64,000 nt of DNA from the NCBI RefSeq assembly GCF_002863225.1, contig NZ_PKEK01000067.1, positions 1-64,000 on the forward strand, written 5' to 3'. A program made the position numbers and the translations under genes. Positions 50,287 to 61,054 of the stretch are shown here, one piece after another (position 1 is the first letter of the stretch; each line of letters begins with the position of its first letter). Source of the DNA: Mycobacterium sp. Its GTDB lineage: Bacteria > Actinomycetota > Actinomycetes > Mycobacteriales > Mycobacteriaceae. The notes under the pieces are model-generated. The model was not told the origin of the DNA and did no database searches. It saw only the letters and a list, made by a program, of their open reading frames with translations.

Positions 50287-50559
50287 CTAACCCCTGGGCT
50301 CGGTGGTGAGCCCGGTCTGAGCGCCGCGCGCGCCCCGGCGGGCAGCCGCGCGCTGCCACAGGAAAATCGATGTGCCCAGGACGCCGACGACGAGTCCGGC
50401 CAGCGTCAGCGGTCGCCAAGCGGTCAGGGCGGGTACGACGAACGCCGCCACCGCTGCGACCAGCCACAGCAGGGCGCCGACCGCGATGACCGGCTGCGGA
50501 TCCAGCAACACAGCAGGTAGCGGTGGCGGCTCAACGATCTTGCCGGGCTCGTCGGACAT
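50287..50559 (-). CDS. Two-TM conserved protein (Rv0879c-like)
   Basis: MSDEPGKIVEPPPLPAVLLDPQPVIAVGALLWLVAAVAAFVVPALTAWRPLTLAGLVVGV. Confidence 0.8.
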   Translation of the reverse strand: MSDEPGKIVEPPPLPAVLLDPQPVIAVGALLWLVAAVAAFVVPALTAWRPLTLAGLVVGVLGTSIFLWQRAAARRGARGAQTGLTTEPRG

Positions 50560-50571
50560 CGTGATCAAGAT

Positions 50572-50713
50572 AGCTTGACGACGATGCCGGCCGCGAGCGG
50601 CCGGAGGAGAAGTCGAGCCGTGGGGTGAGCTTGACGACGATGCCGGCCGCGAGCGGCCGGAGGAGAAGTCGAGCCGTGGGGTGAGCTTGACGACGATGCC
50701 GGCCGCGAGCGGC
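50572..50713. repeat. 56-bp tandem repeat, 2 full copies plus 30-bp partial; MIRU-like VNTR
   Basis: AGCTTGACGACGATGCCGGCCGCGAGCGGCCGGAGGAGAAGTCGAGCCGTGGGGTG at 50572-50627 and 50628-50683, partial copy 50684-50713. Confidence 0.9.
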
Positions 50714-50777
50714 ATGTCTGTCCTCGTCTCGGTGATTCGATGTTGACGTTTCGGCGTTCTGTCGTAACCTTCGCGCT

Positions 50778-51209
50778 GTGATCGATGGCGATAGCCGGTT
50801 GGCCAGCGACCTGTCGCTCGCGGTGATGCGGCTGTCTCGGCAGCTGCGGTTTCGCCGCCCGCAGTCCCCGGTGTCGCTGTCACAACTGTCCGCACTGGCG
50901 ACCTTGGCGAACTTCGGCCCGATGACGCCGGGAGCGCTGGCGATCAGGGAGCGGGTCCGCCCGCCGTCGATGACGCGAGTGATCGCTTCGCTGGCCGAAC
51001 TGGGCTTCGTCGACCGTGTCGCACACCCCGACGACGGCCGCCAGGTGCTGGTGTCGGTGTCCGAAGCCGGCGCTGATTTGATGGAGGCCGAGCGTCGGGC
51101 CAGTCAAGAATGGCTGACGCAGCGGCTGGAAACCCTCGGCGTTCCCGAACGTGACACGCTGCGGGTGGCGGCCGACCTGATGCTCGCTTTGGTCGACGAA
51201 AGCCCTTGA
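50778..51209 (+). CDS. MarR family transcriptional regulator (Rv0880-like)
   Basis: GTG start; [61 protein letters not shown]. Confidence 0.93.
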   Translation: MIDGDSRLASDLSLAVMRLSRQLRFRRPQSPVSLSQLSALATLANFGPMTPGALAIRERVRPPSMTRVIASLAELGFVDRVAHPDDGRQVLVSVSEAGADLMEAERRASQEWLTQRLETLGVPERDTLRVAADLMLALVDESP

Positions 51210-52030
51210 GCGCGAACGACAGTGTGATCGTCTGCGACATCGACGATCCCGACGATCCGCGGCTGGACAACTTCCGCGACCTGAACAGCATCGACCGGCG
51301 TCCGGATCTGCCCAGCGGCAAAGGCTTGGTGATCGCCGAGGGTGTGTTGGTCGTGCAGCGGATGCTGGCCTCGCCGTTCACCCCGCTGGCGTTACTCGGC
51401 ACCGACCGCAGACTGGCCGAACTGAGCGCCGATCTGGCCGGCAATTCCGCTCCCTACTACCGGGTTTCGGCCGAAGTGATGGCCGAGGCGGTCGGCTTTC
51501 ACCTGAACCGCGGCGTGCTCGCCGCCGCGCGTCGCGCACCCGACCGTTCCGTCGCCGAGGTGGTGGACGGCGCCAGGACTGTCGCGGTGCTCGAGGGAGT
51601 CAACGACCATGAAAACCTGGGCTCCATCTTCCGCAACGCGGCCGGGCTGAACGTCGACGCCGTGGTCTTCGGCAGCGGCTGCGCCGATCCGTTGTACCGG
51701 CGTGCGGTGCGGGTGTCGATGGGTCACGCTCTACTAGTGCCGTTCGCCCGGGCAGCAGACTGGCCGTCGGAGCTGAAGACGTTGCAGCAGAGAGGTTTTC
51801 GACTGCTGGCGATGACACCCGCTGCCGATTCCAAGGCGTTGCCGGAGGCGATGGCGGCGGTGCACGGCGAGCGGGTCGCGATCCTGGTCGGCGCCGAGGG
51901 TCCGGGGTTGAGCTACGCCGCCATGAAGGCCAGTGATCTGCGTGTCCGGATCCCGATGTCCCGCGGAACCGATTCGCTCAATGTCGCCACGGCCGCGGCG
52001 CTGGCGTTCTACGAGCGGGCTCGCGTGTGA
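51206..52030 (+). CDS. TrmH/SpoU family RNA methyltransferase
   Basis: [58 protein letters not shown]. Confidence 0.93.
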   Translation: MSANDSVIVCDIDDPDDPRLDNFRDLNSIDRRPDLPSGKGLVIAEGVLVVQRMLASPFTPLALLGTDRRLAELSADLAGNSAPYYRVSAEVMAEAVGFHLNRGVLAAARRAPDRSVAEVVDGARTVAVLEGVNDHENLGSIFRNAAGLNVDAVVFGSGCADPLYRRAVRVSMGHALLVPFARAADWPSELKTLQQRGFRLLAMTPAADSKALPEAMAAVHGERVAILVGAEGPGLSYAAMKASDLRVRIPMSRGTDSLNVATAAALAFYERARV

Positions 52031-52065
52031 TGTCCTGACTTTCCCGGTCGCGCTAGAGTTCAAGC

Positions 52066-52335
52066 GTGACGACCCACGAATCCACGCCCTGGGCAATGGG
52101 TTTGACCGTCGCCGGATTCGTCGCCGCGGCCACCTCGGTCGCTGTCGTGGTGCTGAGCCTAGGCTTGATCCGGGTCCATCCGCTGCTGGCAGTCGGGCTG
52201 AATGTCGTTGCGGCCGGCGGCCTTGCGCCCACGCTGTGGGGCTGGCGGCGAACACCGGTGGTTCGCTGGCTGGTTCTCGGCGCTGGCGTCGGTGTGGCGA
52301 TCGCCTGGTTGGCCTTGGTCGCGATGGCCCTCTGA
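52066..52335 (+). CDS. Conserved small membrane protein (Rv0882-like)
   Basis: 89 aa, multiple TM segments. Confidence 0.75.
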   Translation: MTTHESTPWAMGLTVAGFVAAATSVAVVVLSLGLIRVHPLLAVGLNVVAAGGLAPTLWGWRRTPVVRWLVLGAGVGVAIAWLALVAMAL

Positions 52336-52343
52336 CGCAGCGG

Positions 52344-53138
52344 TCAGCGCTGGCCGCTGGAGCGAACCCCCAGCAGCACGTCTTCCCATGCCGGCACCGC
52401 CGGCTTGGCTTTGCCGCGGCGGGCGCGCGGCTGCTCGACCACCGGCTCGGGCTCGGGGGCTTCGGTGACCACCGGCGCGGGAGCCGGGGTCGGCTCGGCG
52501 TCGTCGAAGTCGAGCTGGGCCAGCGGAGCAACCGGACGCAGTATCGGACGGTCGAAGTTCGGGTCGATCAGCTCACTGGCGGCGTCGTCCACCGCGGTCA
52601 CGGTCCCGCCGTGCGCCCCCGGGCAGAACCGGAAATGGGCGAGGTTGTCCGAGCGGCCGGCCTTCCAGCCCAGCTGCACGGTCCAGCGACCGTCTTCGTT
52701 GCGCCACGCATCCCAGGAGGTGCTGTCGGGGTTCAGGCCGCGCGCGACCAGCGACGTGGTCACCGTCTCCAGCAGCGTGAGCACCGCGGGGCCGTCGGCG
52801 AGAACGGGGTGTGCGGCGGTTGCCAGCTCGGCGGCGCGGGCACGCTCCAACAGCACCGGGTGGGCGAACCGCTCGACCCGAGAGATCTCCACCCCGGCGG
52901 ACTCGGCGAGCTGCTCGACCGACGCACCCGCGCGGATGCGGGCCTGAATGTCCTTGGGACGCAACATGCTGCTCGTTTCGATCTCGATGTGGGTCTGATT
53001 CACCCGGGCTTCGTCGCCGCGGACCGCTGCACGCAATCGGTCGTCGACGCGGACCCTGAATTTGTCGGCGGGGTTGTCACCCTCGCAGATGAGGTGTTTG
53101 CCGTCGACGTCGAGTCCGACGATCTTGAGTTCCCGCAT
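52344..53138 (-). CDS. sepH: Septation protein SepH (DUF3071)
   Basis: MRELKIVGLDVDGKHLICEG; RPKDIQARIRAGASVEQLAESAGVEISRVERFAHPVLLERARAAELA. Confidence 0.9.
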   Translation of the reverse strand: MRELKIVGLDVDGKHLICEGDNPADKFRVRVDDRLRAAVRGDEARVNQTHIEIETSSMLRPKDIQARIRAGASVEQLAESAGVEISRVERFAHPVLLERARAAELATAAHPVLADGPAVLTLLETVTTSLVARGLNPDSTSWDAWRNEDGRWTVQLGWKAGRSDNLAHFRFCPGAHGGTVTAVDDAASELIDPNFDRPILRPVAPLAQLDFDDAEPTPAPAPVVTEAPEPEPVVEQPRARRGKAKPAVPAWEDVLLGVRSSGQR

Positions 53139-53261
53139 GGTGTCTCCTCGCAGGTTCCTCGCAGACCAACGCATGAGGTCCGCTCACGCGCACTGTAACT
53201 CAGCCGGCGATCCAAGCCCGGGTGGACACGCGGTGACACCTGGGCTTTTTCCATATGAACG

Positions 53262-54452
<1,191 letters not shown>

Positions 54453-54578
54453 TCACAGTACACAAATGTTCACGGCTGCAGCACAAAGGGCATTTCGGGT
54501 CTAGTAAGTTCCCGATACCTTGGGTACTGTGCTGGACATAGCACGTCCAAATGTAAACCTCATTGAGGAGGCCTCAGG

Positions 54579-55622
54579 ATGGCTCAGACAACAACGGCGC
54601 AGAAGCAGCCGCGGACCAAATTCATGCGACGCTGGCGTCGCAACATGGACGTCCAGGACGACATCAAGTACGTGGAGATGCTGAACATCCTGTCCGAGGG
54701 CTCGGTGCGGCGCAACTTCAACCCGTACACCGACATCGAATGGGATTCGCCGGAGTTCGCGGTCATCCCCGACGACCCGCGCTGGATTCTGCCCAAGACC
54801 GATCCGCTGGGTAAGCACTCCTGGTACCAGTCCCAGTCGCAGGACCGTCAAATCGCCATCGGCATGTGGCGCCAGGCCAACGTGGCCAAGGTCGGCCTGC
54901 ACTTCGAATCGATCCTGATCCGCGGCCTGATGGAGTACGCGTTCTGGGTGCCCAACGGCTCACCGGAATACCGGTACTGCCTGCACGAGGCGGTCGAAGA
55001 GTGCAACCACACCATGATGTTCCAGGAGATGGTGAACCACATCGGCGTCGACGTTCCCGGGATGCCGCGCCTGCTCAAGTGGATCCAGCCCGCGATCCCC
55101 CTGGTTGCCGGCCCGTTGCCGATCCCGTTCTGGTTCGGGATCCTCGCTGGCGAGGAACCGATCGACCACACCCAGAAGAACGTGCTGCGTGAGGGCAAGG
55201 AACTGCACCCGATCATGGAGCGGGTGATGGCGATCCACGTGGCCGAGGAGGCCCGCCACATCTCGTTCGCCCACGAGTACCTGCGCAAGCGGGTGCCGGA
55301 CTTGCCCCGTCGCAAGCGTTTCTGGCTCTCCTTGTTCGTGCCGCTGACCATGCGGATCCTGTGTTCGGCGATTGTGGTGCCGCCCAAGGCTTTCTGGCAG
55401 GAGTTCGACATCCCGCGCGAAGTCCGCAAAGAGGTGTTCTTCAACTCGCCGGAGTCGCGTCAGATGCTGCGCGACATGTTCGGTGACGTGCGGATGCTGT
55501 GCAAGGACACGGGCTTGATGAACCCGCTGTCCAAGCTGATCTGGCGGATCTGCAAGATCGACGGCAAGCCGTCGCGCTACCGCAGCGAGCCGCAGCGTCA
55601 GCACCTCACGGTCGCCGCCTAG
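54579..55622 (+). CDS. AurF-like diiron oxygenase (Rv0885-like)
   Basis: Diiron carboxylate/His text: EAVEECNHTMMFQEMVNH and HVAEEARHISFAHEYL. Confidence 0.85.
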   Translation: MAQTTTAQKQPRTKFMRRWRRNMDVQDDIKYVEMLNILSEGSVRRNFNPYTDIEWDSPEFAVIPDDPRWILPKTDPLGKHSWYQSQSQDRQIAIGMWRQANVAKVGLHFESILIRGLMEYAFWVPNGSPEYRYCLHEAVEECNHTMMFQEMVNHIGVDVPGMPRLLKWIQPAIPLVAGPLPIPFWFGILAGEEPIDHTQKNVLREGKELHPIMERVMAIHVAEEARHISFAHEYLRKRVPDLPRRKRFWLSLFVPLTMRILCSAIVVPPKAFWQEFDIPREVRKEVFFNSPESRQMLRDMFGDVRMLCKDTGLMNPLSKLIWRICKIDGKPSRYRSEPQRQHLTVAA

Positions 55623-55628
55623 GAACTC

Positions 55629-57320
55629 ATGCCGCACGTAATCACCCAGTCGTGTTGCAGCGACGGGTCCTGTGTTTACGCCTGCCCGGTGAACTGTATC
55701 CACCCGTCGCCGGACGAACCGGAGTTCGCTTCCGCGGAGATGCTGTACATCGATCCCGTGGCGTGTGTCGACTGCGGCGCGTGTGTCAGTGCGTGCCCCG
55801 TGGGCGCCATCGCTCCCAACTCACGGCTGTCCACTGAGCAGTTGCCGTTCGTCGAACTCAACGCCAGTTTCTACGAGGAGTTCCACGCGTCGCGGCCTGC
55901 GGACCAGAAACTGCCGCCGACATCGAAACTGGCACCGGTAATTCCGGCGCCGGAGGTCCACGGGAAGCACAGTGGCCCGTTGACGGTGGCGATCGTGGGA
56001 TCGGGTCCGGCCGCGATGTATGCCGCCGACGAACTGCTCACCCAGCAGGGCGTACGGGTCAACGTGTTCGAAAAGCTGCCCACCCCTTACGGATTGGTGC
56101 GGGCCGGGGTAGCACCGGATCATCAGACCACCAAGCGGGTCACCCAGCTGTTCGACCGGATCGCCCGCCGCCGGGAATTCCGGTTCTTTCTCAATGTCGA
56201 GGTCGGCAACCAGCTGAGCCACGACGACGTGCTGGCCCATCATCACGCCGTCATCTACGCCGTCGGTGCGCCCAACGACCGCCGGCTGGACATCGAGGGG
56301 ATGGACCTGCCCGGCACCGGAACCGCGACCGAGTTCGTGGCCTGGATCAACGGGCACCCTGATTTCGTCGATCTGCCAGTCGATCTGAGCCACGAGCGGG
56401 TCATCGTCGTCGGCAACGGTAACGTCGCGCTCGACGTGGCCCGCGTGCTGACCGCCGACCCGGACGAGCTGGCCCACACCGACATCTCCGATCACGCACT
56501 GGCCGCCCTGCGCGAGTCGCGAGTGCGCGAGGTCGTGGTTGCCGCCCGCCGCGGACCCGAGCACTCGGCGTTCACCCTGCCGGAGCTGATCGGGCTGACC
56601 ACCACCGCGGAAGTCGTTGTGGCCGAAGGCGACCGCGATGCGGTGCTGCGCGACCTGGCCACCGTCACCGACACCGTGACCAAGCAGAAACTGAAAATCC
56701 TGAGCGGGCTCGAGTCGTCGTCGACACCGGCGACGCGGCCACGAATCCGGTTCGCCTACAACCTGACGCCGAAGCGGGTGATCCGCGACCAGCGCGCTGC
56801 CGGCCTGGAGTTCGGAGTCACCGGCACCGATGAATCGACCACCATCGACGCCGGGCTGGTGCTGACTTCGATCGGCTACCACGGCAAGGCGATCAAAGAT
56901 CTTCCGTTCGACGACGAGAAGGGCGTGGTGCCCAACGACGGTGGCCGCGTCACGCACGCCGACGGCGCCTATGTGGCGGGGTGGATCAAGCGTGGGCCGA
57001 CCGGCTTCATCGGAACCAACAAATCGTGTGCGGCGCAGACCGTGCAGCGACTGGTGGACGACTACAACGCCGGGCTGTTGCGCGACCCGATCGGCAAACC
57101 GGCCGCGCTGGACCGCCTGGTCCGCGAGCGCCAGCCCGATGTCGTCGACGCCAACGGCTGGCGGGCCATCGACGCCGCCGAGGTGGCACGGGGCGAACTC
57201 GCCGACCGGCCGCGCGCCAAGTTCACCGCGATCGCCGACATGCTCGACGTGGCGGCGGCCGCACCGGCGCCGTCGCTGCGGCACCGGGTGGCCGACCGGT
57301 TGCGCGAATTCGCCGGCTAG
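55629..57320 (+). CDS. fprB: Ferredoxin / ferredoxin-NADP reductase fusion
   Basis: Cys-rich 7Fe-type ferredoxin N-terminus (CCSDGSCVYACPVNCIHP...CVDCGACVSACPVGAI) plus FAD/NADP reductase (VAIVGSGPAAMYAADELL). Confidence 0.95.
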   Translation: MPHVITQSCCSDGSCVYACPVNCIHPSPDEPEFASAEMLYIDPVACVDCGACVSACPVGAIAPNSRLSTEQLPFVELNASFYEEFHASRPADQKLPPTSKLAPVIPAPEVHGKHSGPLTVAIVGSGPAAMYAADELLTQQGVRVNVFEKLPTPYGLVRAGVAPDHQTTKRVTQLFDRIARRREFRFFLNVEVGNQLSHDDVLAHHHAVIYAVGAPNDRRLDIEGMDLPGTGTATEFVAWINGHPDFVDLPVDLSHERVIVVGNGNVALDVARVLTADPDELAHTDISDHALAALRESRVREVVVAARRGPEHSAFTLPELIGLTTTAEVVVAEGDRDAVLRDLATVTDTVTKQKLKILSGLESSSTPATRPRIRFAYNLTPKRVIRDQRAAGLEFGVTGTDESTTIDAGLVLTSIGYHGKAIKDLPFDDEKGVVPNDGGRVTHADGAYVAGWIKRGPTGFIGTNKSCAAQTVQRLVDDYNAGLLRDPIGKPAALDRLVRERQPDVVDANGWRAIDAAEVARGELADRPRAKFTAIADMLDVAAAAPAPSLRHRVADRLREFAG

Positions 57321-57763
57321 CCGTTCATCGCCGCGGCCAGCTCCTCATGGCTGACCTCTTTGACCGGCTGGCCGAGCGACCAGTGGTGACCGAACGGATC
57401 GGCGACCATGCCGTAGCGGTCACCCCAGAACTGCTCCTCCAATGGAACGAGCTCGGTGGCGCCGGCGTCCAGCGCCCGACGGAACCAGGCGTCGACGTCG
57501 GGCACAGTCAGGTGAATCGTCACCGGAGTGCCACCCAGCGACGGAGGGGTCATCGACTTGCCGCCGGACATCTCGGGGAAGTCGTCGTTGAGCATGACCA
57601 TGAAGCCGTTGATGCGGACTGAGGCGTGCACCAGCTTGCCGTCGGGTCGGGGCAGCCGCACGAGCTCGACCGCGTCGAAGGCTTTGACGTAGAAGTCGAT
57701 CGCCGCGGCGGCGTCGTCGACGGTCAGGTGTGGGGACAGAGCGGGTTGGACGGCGATCGCCAT
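57317..57763 (-). CDS. VOC/glyoxalase family protein (Rv0887c-like)
   Basis: LSPHLTVDDAAAAIDFYVKAFDAVELVRLP; FWGDRYGMVADPFGHHWSLG. Confidence 0.9.
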   Translation of the reverse strand: MAIAVQPALSPHLTVDDAAAAIDFYVKAFDAVELVRLPRPDGKLVHASVRINGFMVMLNDDFPEMSGGKSMTPPSLGGTPVTIHLTVPDVDAWFRRALDAGATELVPLEEQFWGDRYGMVADPFGHHWSLGQPVKEVSHEELAAAMNG

Positions 57764-57860
57764 CGGGTTCTCCTCGGTGTCGGTGCGTGGCCCGGATGGG
57801 CCTACGGGTATGGACTCGGGCAACGAGTCGATCTCATCACCGGCCACCTACACCGCAGGG

Positions 57861-58991
57861 TCAGTCCGTGTGGACGCTGTCCCATCCCTCGACGGCCTCC
57901 GGGCTGCGCGGGCCCGGCCCGACGTAGATGGCGGCCGGGCGGACCAGCTTGCCGAGCCGCTTCTGCTCGAGGATGTGCGCGCACCAGCCGGCGGTCCGAC
58001 CGCAGGTGAACATGGCGGGCATCATCCGGGCCGGCACCTGGGCGAAGTCCAGGATCACCGCCGCCCAGAACTCCACGTTGGTCTCGATCGCCCGGTCCGG
58101 ACGCCGCTCCCGCAGTTCCGCGAGCGCGGCCTGCTCGACGGCGGCCGCCACCTCATAGCGCGGCGCGCCCAGCCGCTTGGCGGTGGCACGCAGCACGCGG
58201 GCCCGCGGGTCCTCGGCGCGATACACCCGGTGGCCGAAGCCCATCAGCTTTTCGCGGCGATCCAGGATTCCCTTGACCAGTCCACGGGCGTCACCGGTTC
58301 GCTCGACCTCTTCGAGCATCGGCAGCACACGCGCCGGCGCACCGCCGTGCAGCGGGCCGCTCATCGCGCCCACCGCCCCCGACAGCGACGCCGCGACGTC
58401 CGCCCCGGTCGACGCGATCACCCGCGCGGTGAAGGTCGACGCGTTCATGCCGTGCTCGGCGGCCGACACCCAGTAGGCGTCGACGGCTTCGATGTGTTTG
58501 GGGTCCGGCTCGCCCTGCCAACGTGTCATGAAACGTGCTGTGACCGTTGAGCATTCGTCGATGACGCGCTGCGGAACGGCGGGCTGGTAGATCCCTCGGG
58601 CCGACTGCGCGACGTAGGACAGCGCCATCACCGAGGCCCGGGCCAACTGGTCGCGGGCGGTGGCTTCGTCGATGTCGAGCAGCGGCTGGAAGCCCCAGAT
58701 CGGCGCCAGCATCGCCAGACCGGCCTGCACGTCGACGCGCACGTCGCCGCTGTGGATCGGCAGCGGGAACGGTTCGGCGGGCGGTAGCCCGTTGCCGAAT
58801 TTCGCGTCCACCAGCAAAGCCCACACGTCGCCGAATGTGACCCGCTGTTTGACCAGGTCTTCGATGTCGACACCGCGGTAGCGCAGGGCGCCGCCGTCCT
58901 TGTCAGGCTCGGCGATCTCGGTGGTGAATGCCACCACACCCTCGAGTCCGGCAACGAAATTCTCCGGGATCTTGTCCGAGATGACAGTCAT
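57861..58991 (-). CDS. citA: Citrate synthase 2
   Basis: FGHRVYRAEDPRARVLRATA; GALRYRGVDIEDLV; GPLHGGAPARVL. Confidence 0.93.
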   Translation of the reverse strand: MTVISDKIPENFVAGLEGVVAFTTEIAEPDKDGGALRYRGVDIEDLVKQRVTFGDVWALLVDAKFGNGLPPAEPFPLPIHSGDVRVDVQAGLAMLAPIWGFQPLLDIDEATARDQLARASVMALSYVAQSARGIYQPAVPQRVIDECSTVTARFMTRWQGEPDPKHIEAVDAYWVSAAEHGMNASTFTARVIASTGADVAASLSGAVGAMSGPLHGGAPARVLPMLEEVERTGDARGLVKGILDRREKLMGFGHRVYRAEDPRARVLRATAKRLGAPRYEVAAAVEQAALAELRERRPDRAIETNVEFWAAVILDFAQVPARMMPAMFTCGRTAGWCAHILEQKRLGKLVRPAAIYVGPGPRSPEAVEGWDSVHTD

Positions 58992-59063
58992 GGAAAAAAT
59001 TCTCGCACGGGTCCGGGTGTGACTTGCTACCGGTCGGTAACCAAGGCCGCCGGTGGCCCACTG

Positions 59064-60314
59064 TTAGTTGCGGGGCGGCGGTGGTTGCGGTTGGAAGGGC
59101 GTGTACCACCACCAGTCGGCGCGCTCGCCGGTCGGCCCCGGGCAGGGCGCAACGGCGGGCGGCGGTCGAGTTGGCGGGCGCGCCAGCGAACCGCGCGTCA
59201 ACGGTTGACCGGCGTCGTCGATGACCTGGGGTGCGTCCGCGGGCCCGGCGACTGTGATGACGCCGCGGTGATGCAACCGGTGATGGTACGGACAGAGCAG
59301 CACCAGGTTGGCCAACTCGGTCGAGCCGCCGTCTTCCCAATGCCGGATGTGATGAGCGTGCAGACCTCGGGTCGCGCCGCAGCCGGGAATCGCGCACATC
59401 CGGTCGCGATGCTCGAGTGCCCGGCGTAGTCGCCTGTTGATCAACCGGGTCGTCCGACCGGCGCCAATGACTTCGCCGTGCCGTTCGAACCAGATTTCGC
59501 ACGTCGCGTCACAGGTCAGATATCGACGTTCGGCATCGGTGAGCACCGGACCCAGATGCAGTGCCGCGGCACGCTGCTCGACATCGACATGCAGCACCAC
59601 GGTGGTGTGCTGCCCGTGCGGGCGGCGGGCGGTATCGCTGTCCCAGCCGGCCTCGATCAGGCGCATGAACGCGTCGGCGGTGTTAGGCAGCGGGGGTCGT
59701 TGATCCGGGTCGCCCGCACTGTCGCCGTGATCAAGCTTCCACTCGGCGATCATGGCATCGCGATGCGATGCCATGGCGGCGTCGAACTTCGCGGCGTCAT
59801 GATGAGCGAGCGTGATCCGGTAACAGCTGCCCTGCTCGTTCCGAGTCGCGGTGATCAAGCGCTCGGGTTCTTGGCGGGGCTCGGGCTCGGGTCGCGGCTC
59901 CAGCCTGACCGCGGTCCGCAGCTGATTGACCGTCGCGCAGCTCGCTAGCTGCGCATAGTGCTCATCGGATCCCTCGCCGGCCCGGGCCGCGATGACACCG
60001 ACCTGGTCCAGCGAGAGGCGGCCTTCCCGCATGCCTTCGGCGCAGCGCGGAAACTCCGTCAAACGGCTGGCGATCGTGCTGATCGTGTGGGCGTTCGCCG
60101 ACGAGCAGCCGGTCTTCCACGCCACCAACGCCGGCACTGAACGCGCGCCAGTGGCGCCCCACAGTTCATCGCGATCGATCTCGGCGACGATCTCGACGAC
60201 CCGCCCGTCGATCGCGTTGCGCTGACCGGTCAACTCCGCCAGCTCGTCGAACAGCACCTCAAGACGCTCCGCGGGACTGACCACCACTGCGGCGGCGGAT
60301 GCGATCGAGGACAT
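59064..60314 (-). CDS. 13E12-type HNH endonuclease (DUF222 + HNH)
   Basis: DUF222-like N-terminus; [48 protein letters not shown] 60314. Confidence 0.92.
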   Translation of the reverse strand: MSSIASAAAVVVSPAERLEVLFDELAELTGQRNAIDGRVVEIVAEIDRDELWGATGARSVPALVAWKTGCSSANAHTISTIASRLTEFPRCAEGMREGRLSLDQVGVIAARAGEGSDEHYAQLASCATVNQLRTAVRLEPRPEPEPRQEPERLITATRNEQGSCYRITLAHHDAAKFDAAMASHRDAMIAEWKLDHGDSAGDPDQRPPLPNTADAFMRLIEAGWDSDTARRPHGQHTTVVLHVDVEQRAAALHLGPVLTDAERRYLTCDATCEIWFERHGEVIGAGRTTRLINRRLRRALEHRDRMCAIPGCGATRGLHAHHIRHWEDGGSTELANLVLLCPYHHRLHHRGVITVAGPADAPQVIDDAGQPLTRGSLARPPTRPPPAVAPCPGPTGERADWWWYTPFQPQPPPPRN

Positions 60315-60392
60315 GACGCGATCCTTGCAGCCACCTCTGACAAGTCGAGCGGCCACGAATCTCCGCTGTTGCACGCGGGTAGCGTGGGCGCG

Positions 60393-61052
60393 ATGGGGGG
60401 ACCCGACAACCAGCACCTGGCCGCAATGCGCAAGGAATACGGCTCCAAGGAGCGGGACGGCAGCCCGGACCTCGACGTCGACTGGCTCGCGGACGGCTGG
60501 CTTGCCTTGCTGCGCACCTGGATTGACGAGGCCGAGCGTGGTGGCGTGGCCGAACCCAACGCGATGGTGTTGGCCACCGTCGACGCGGGCCGACCGGTCA
60601 GCCGGTCGGTGCTGTGCAAAGGCGTCGACGAGGACGGCATCGTGTTCTTCTCCAACTACGACTCGGCCAAGGGCGACCAGCTGGCCGAGACGCCGTACGC
60701 CTCGGCGACCTTCCCGTGGTACCTGCTGAACAGGCAATTCCACATCCGCGGGCCGGTCACCAAGGTCGACCCGCAAGCCACCGCGAACTACTGGAACAAC
60801 CGCCCGCGCGGCTCGCAGCTCGGCGCGTGGGCGTCACAGCAGTCCAAGCCGATCACCTCACGCGCCGCGCTGGTCGAGCAGCTGGCCGAGGTGACGGATC
60901 GGTTTGCCGACCACGAGCAGGTTCCGGTGCCGCCGCATTGGGGCGGGTACCGCATCGCGCCGGCGGAGATCGAGTTCTGGCAAGGCCGAGAAGACCGTCT
61001 GCACAACCGAATCCGGGTCGTGGGTGGGCGTATCGAACGCCTGCAACCCTGA
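60393..61052 (+). CDS. pdxH: Pyridoxamine 5'-phosphate oxidase
   Basis: [58 protein letters not shown]. Confidence 0.95.
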   Translation: MGGPDNQHLAAMRKEYGSKERDGSPDLDVDWLADGWLALLRTWIDEAERGGVAEPNAMVLATVDAGRPVSRSVLCKGVDEDGIVFFSNYDSAKGDQLAETPYASATFPWYLLNRQFHIRGPVTKVDPQATANYWNNRPRGSQLGAWASQQSKPITSRAALVEQLAEVTDRFADHEQVPVPPHWGGYRIAPAEIEFWQGREDRLHNRIRVVGGRIERLQP

Positions 61053-61054
61053 GC

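Noticed and set aside
51933-53198. 421-aa plus-strand ORF across Rv0882-like and sepH
   Set aside because: Overlaps well-supported genes on both strands; no recognizable domain.
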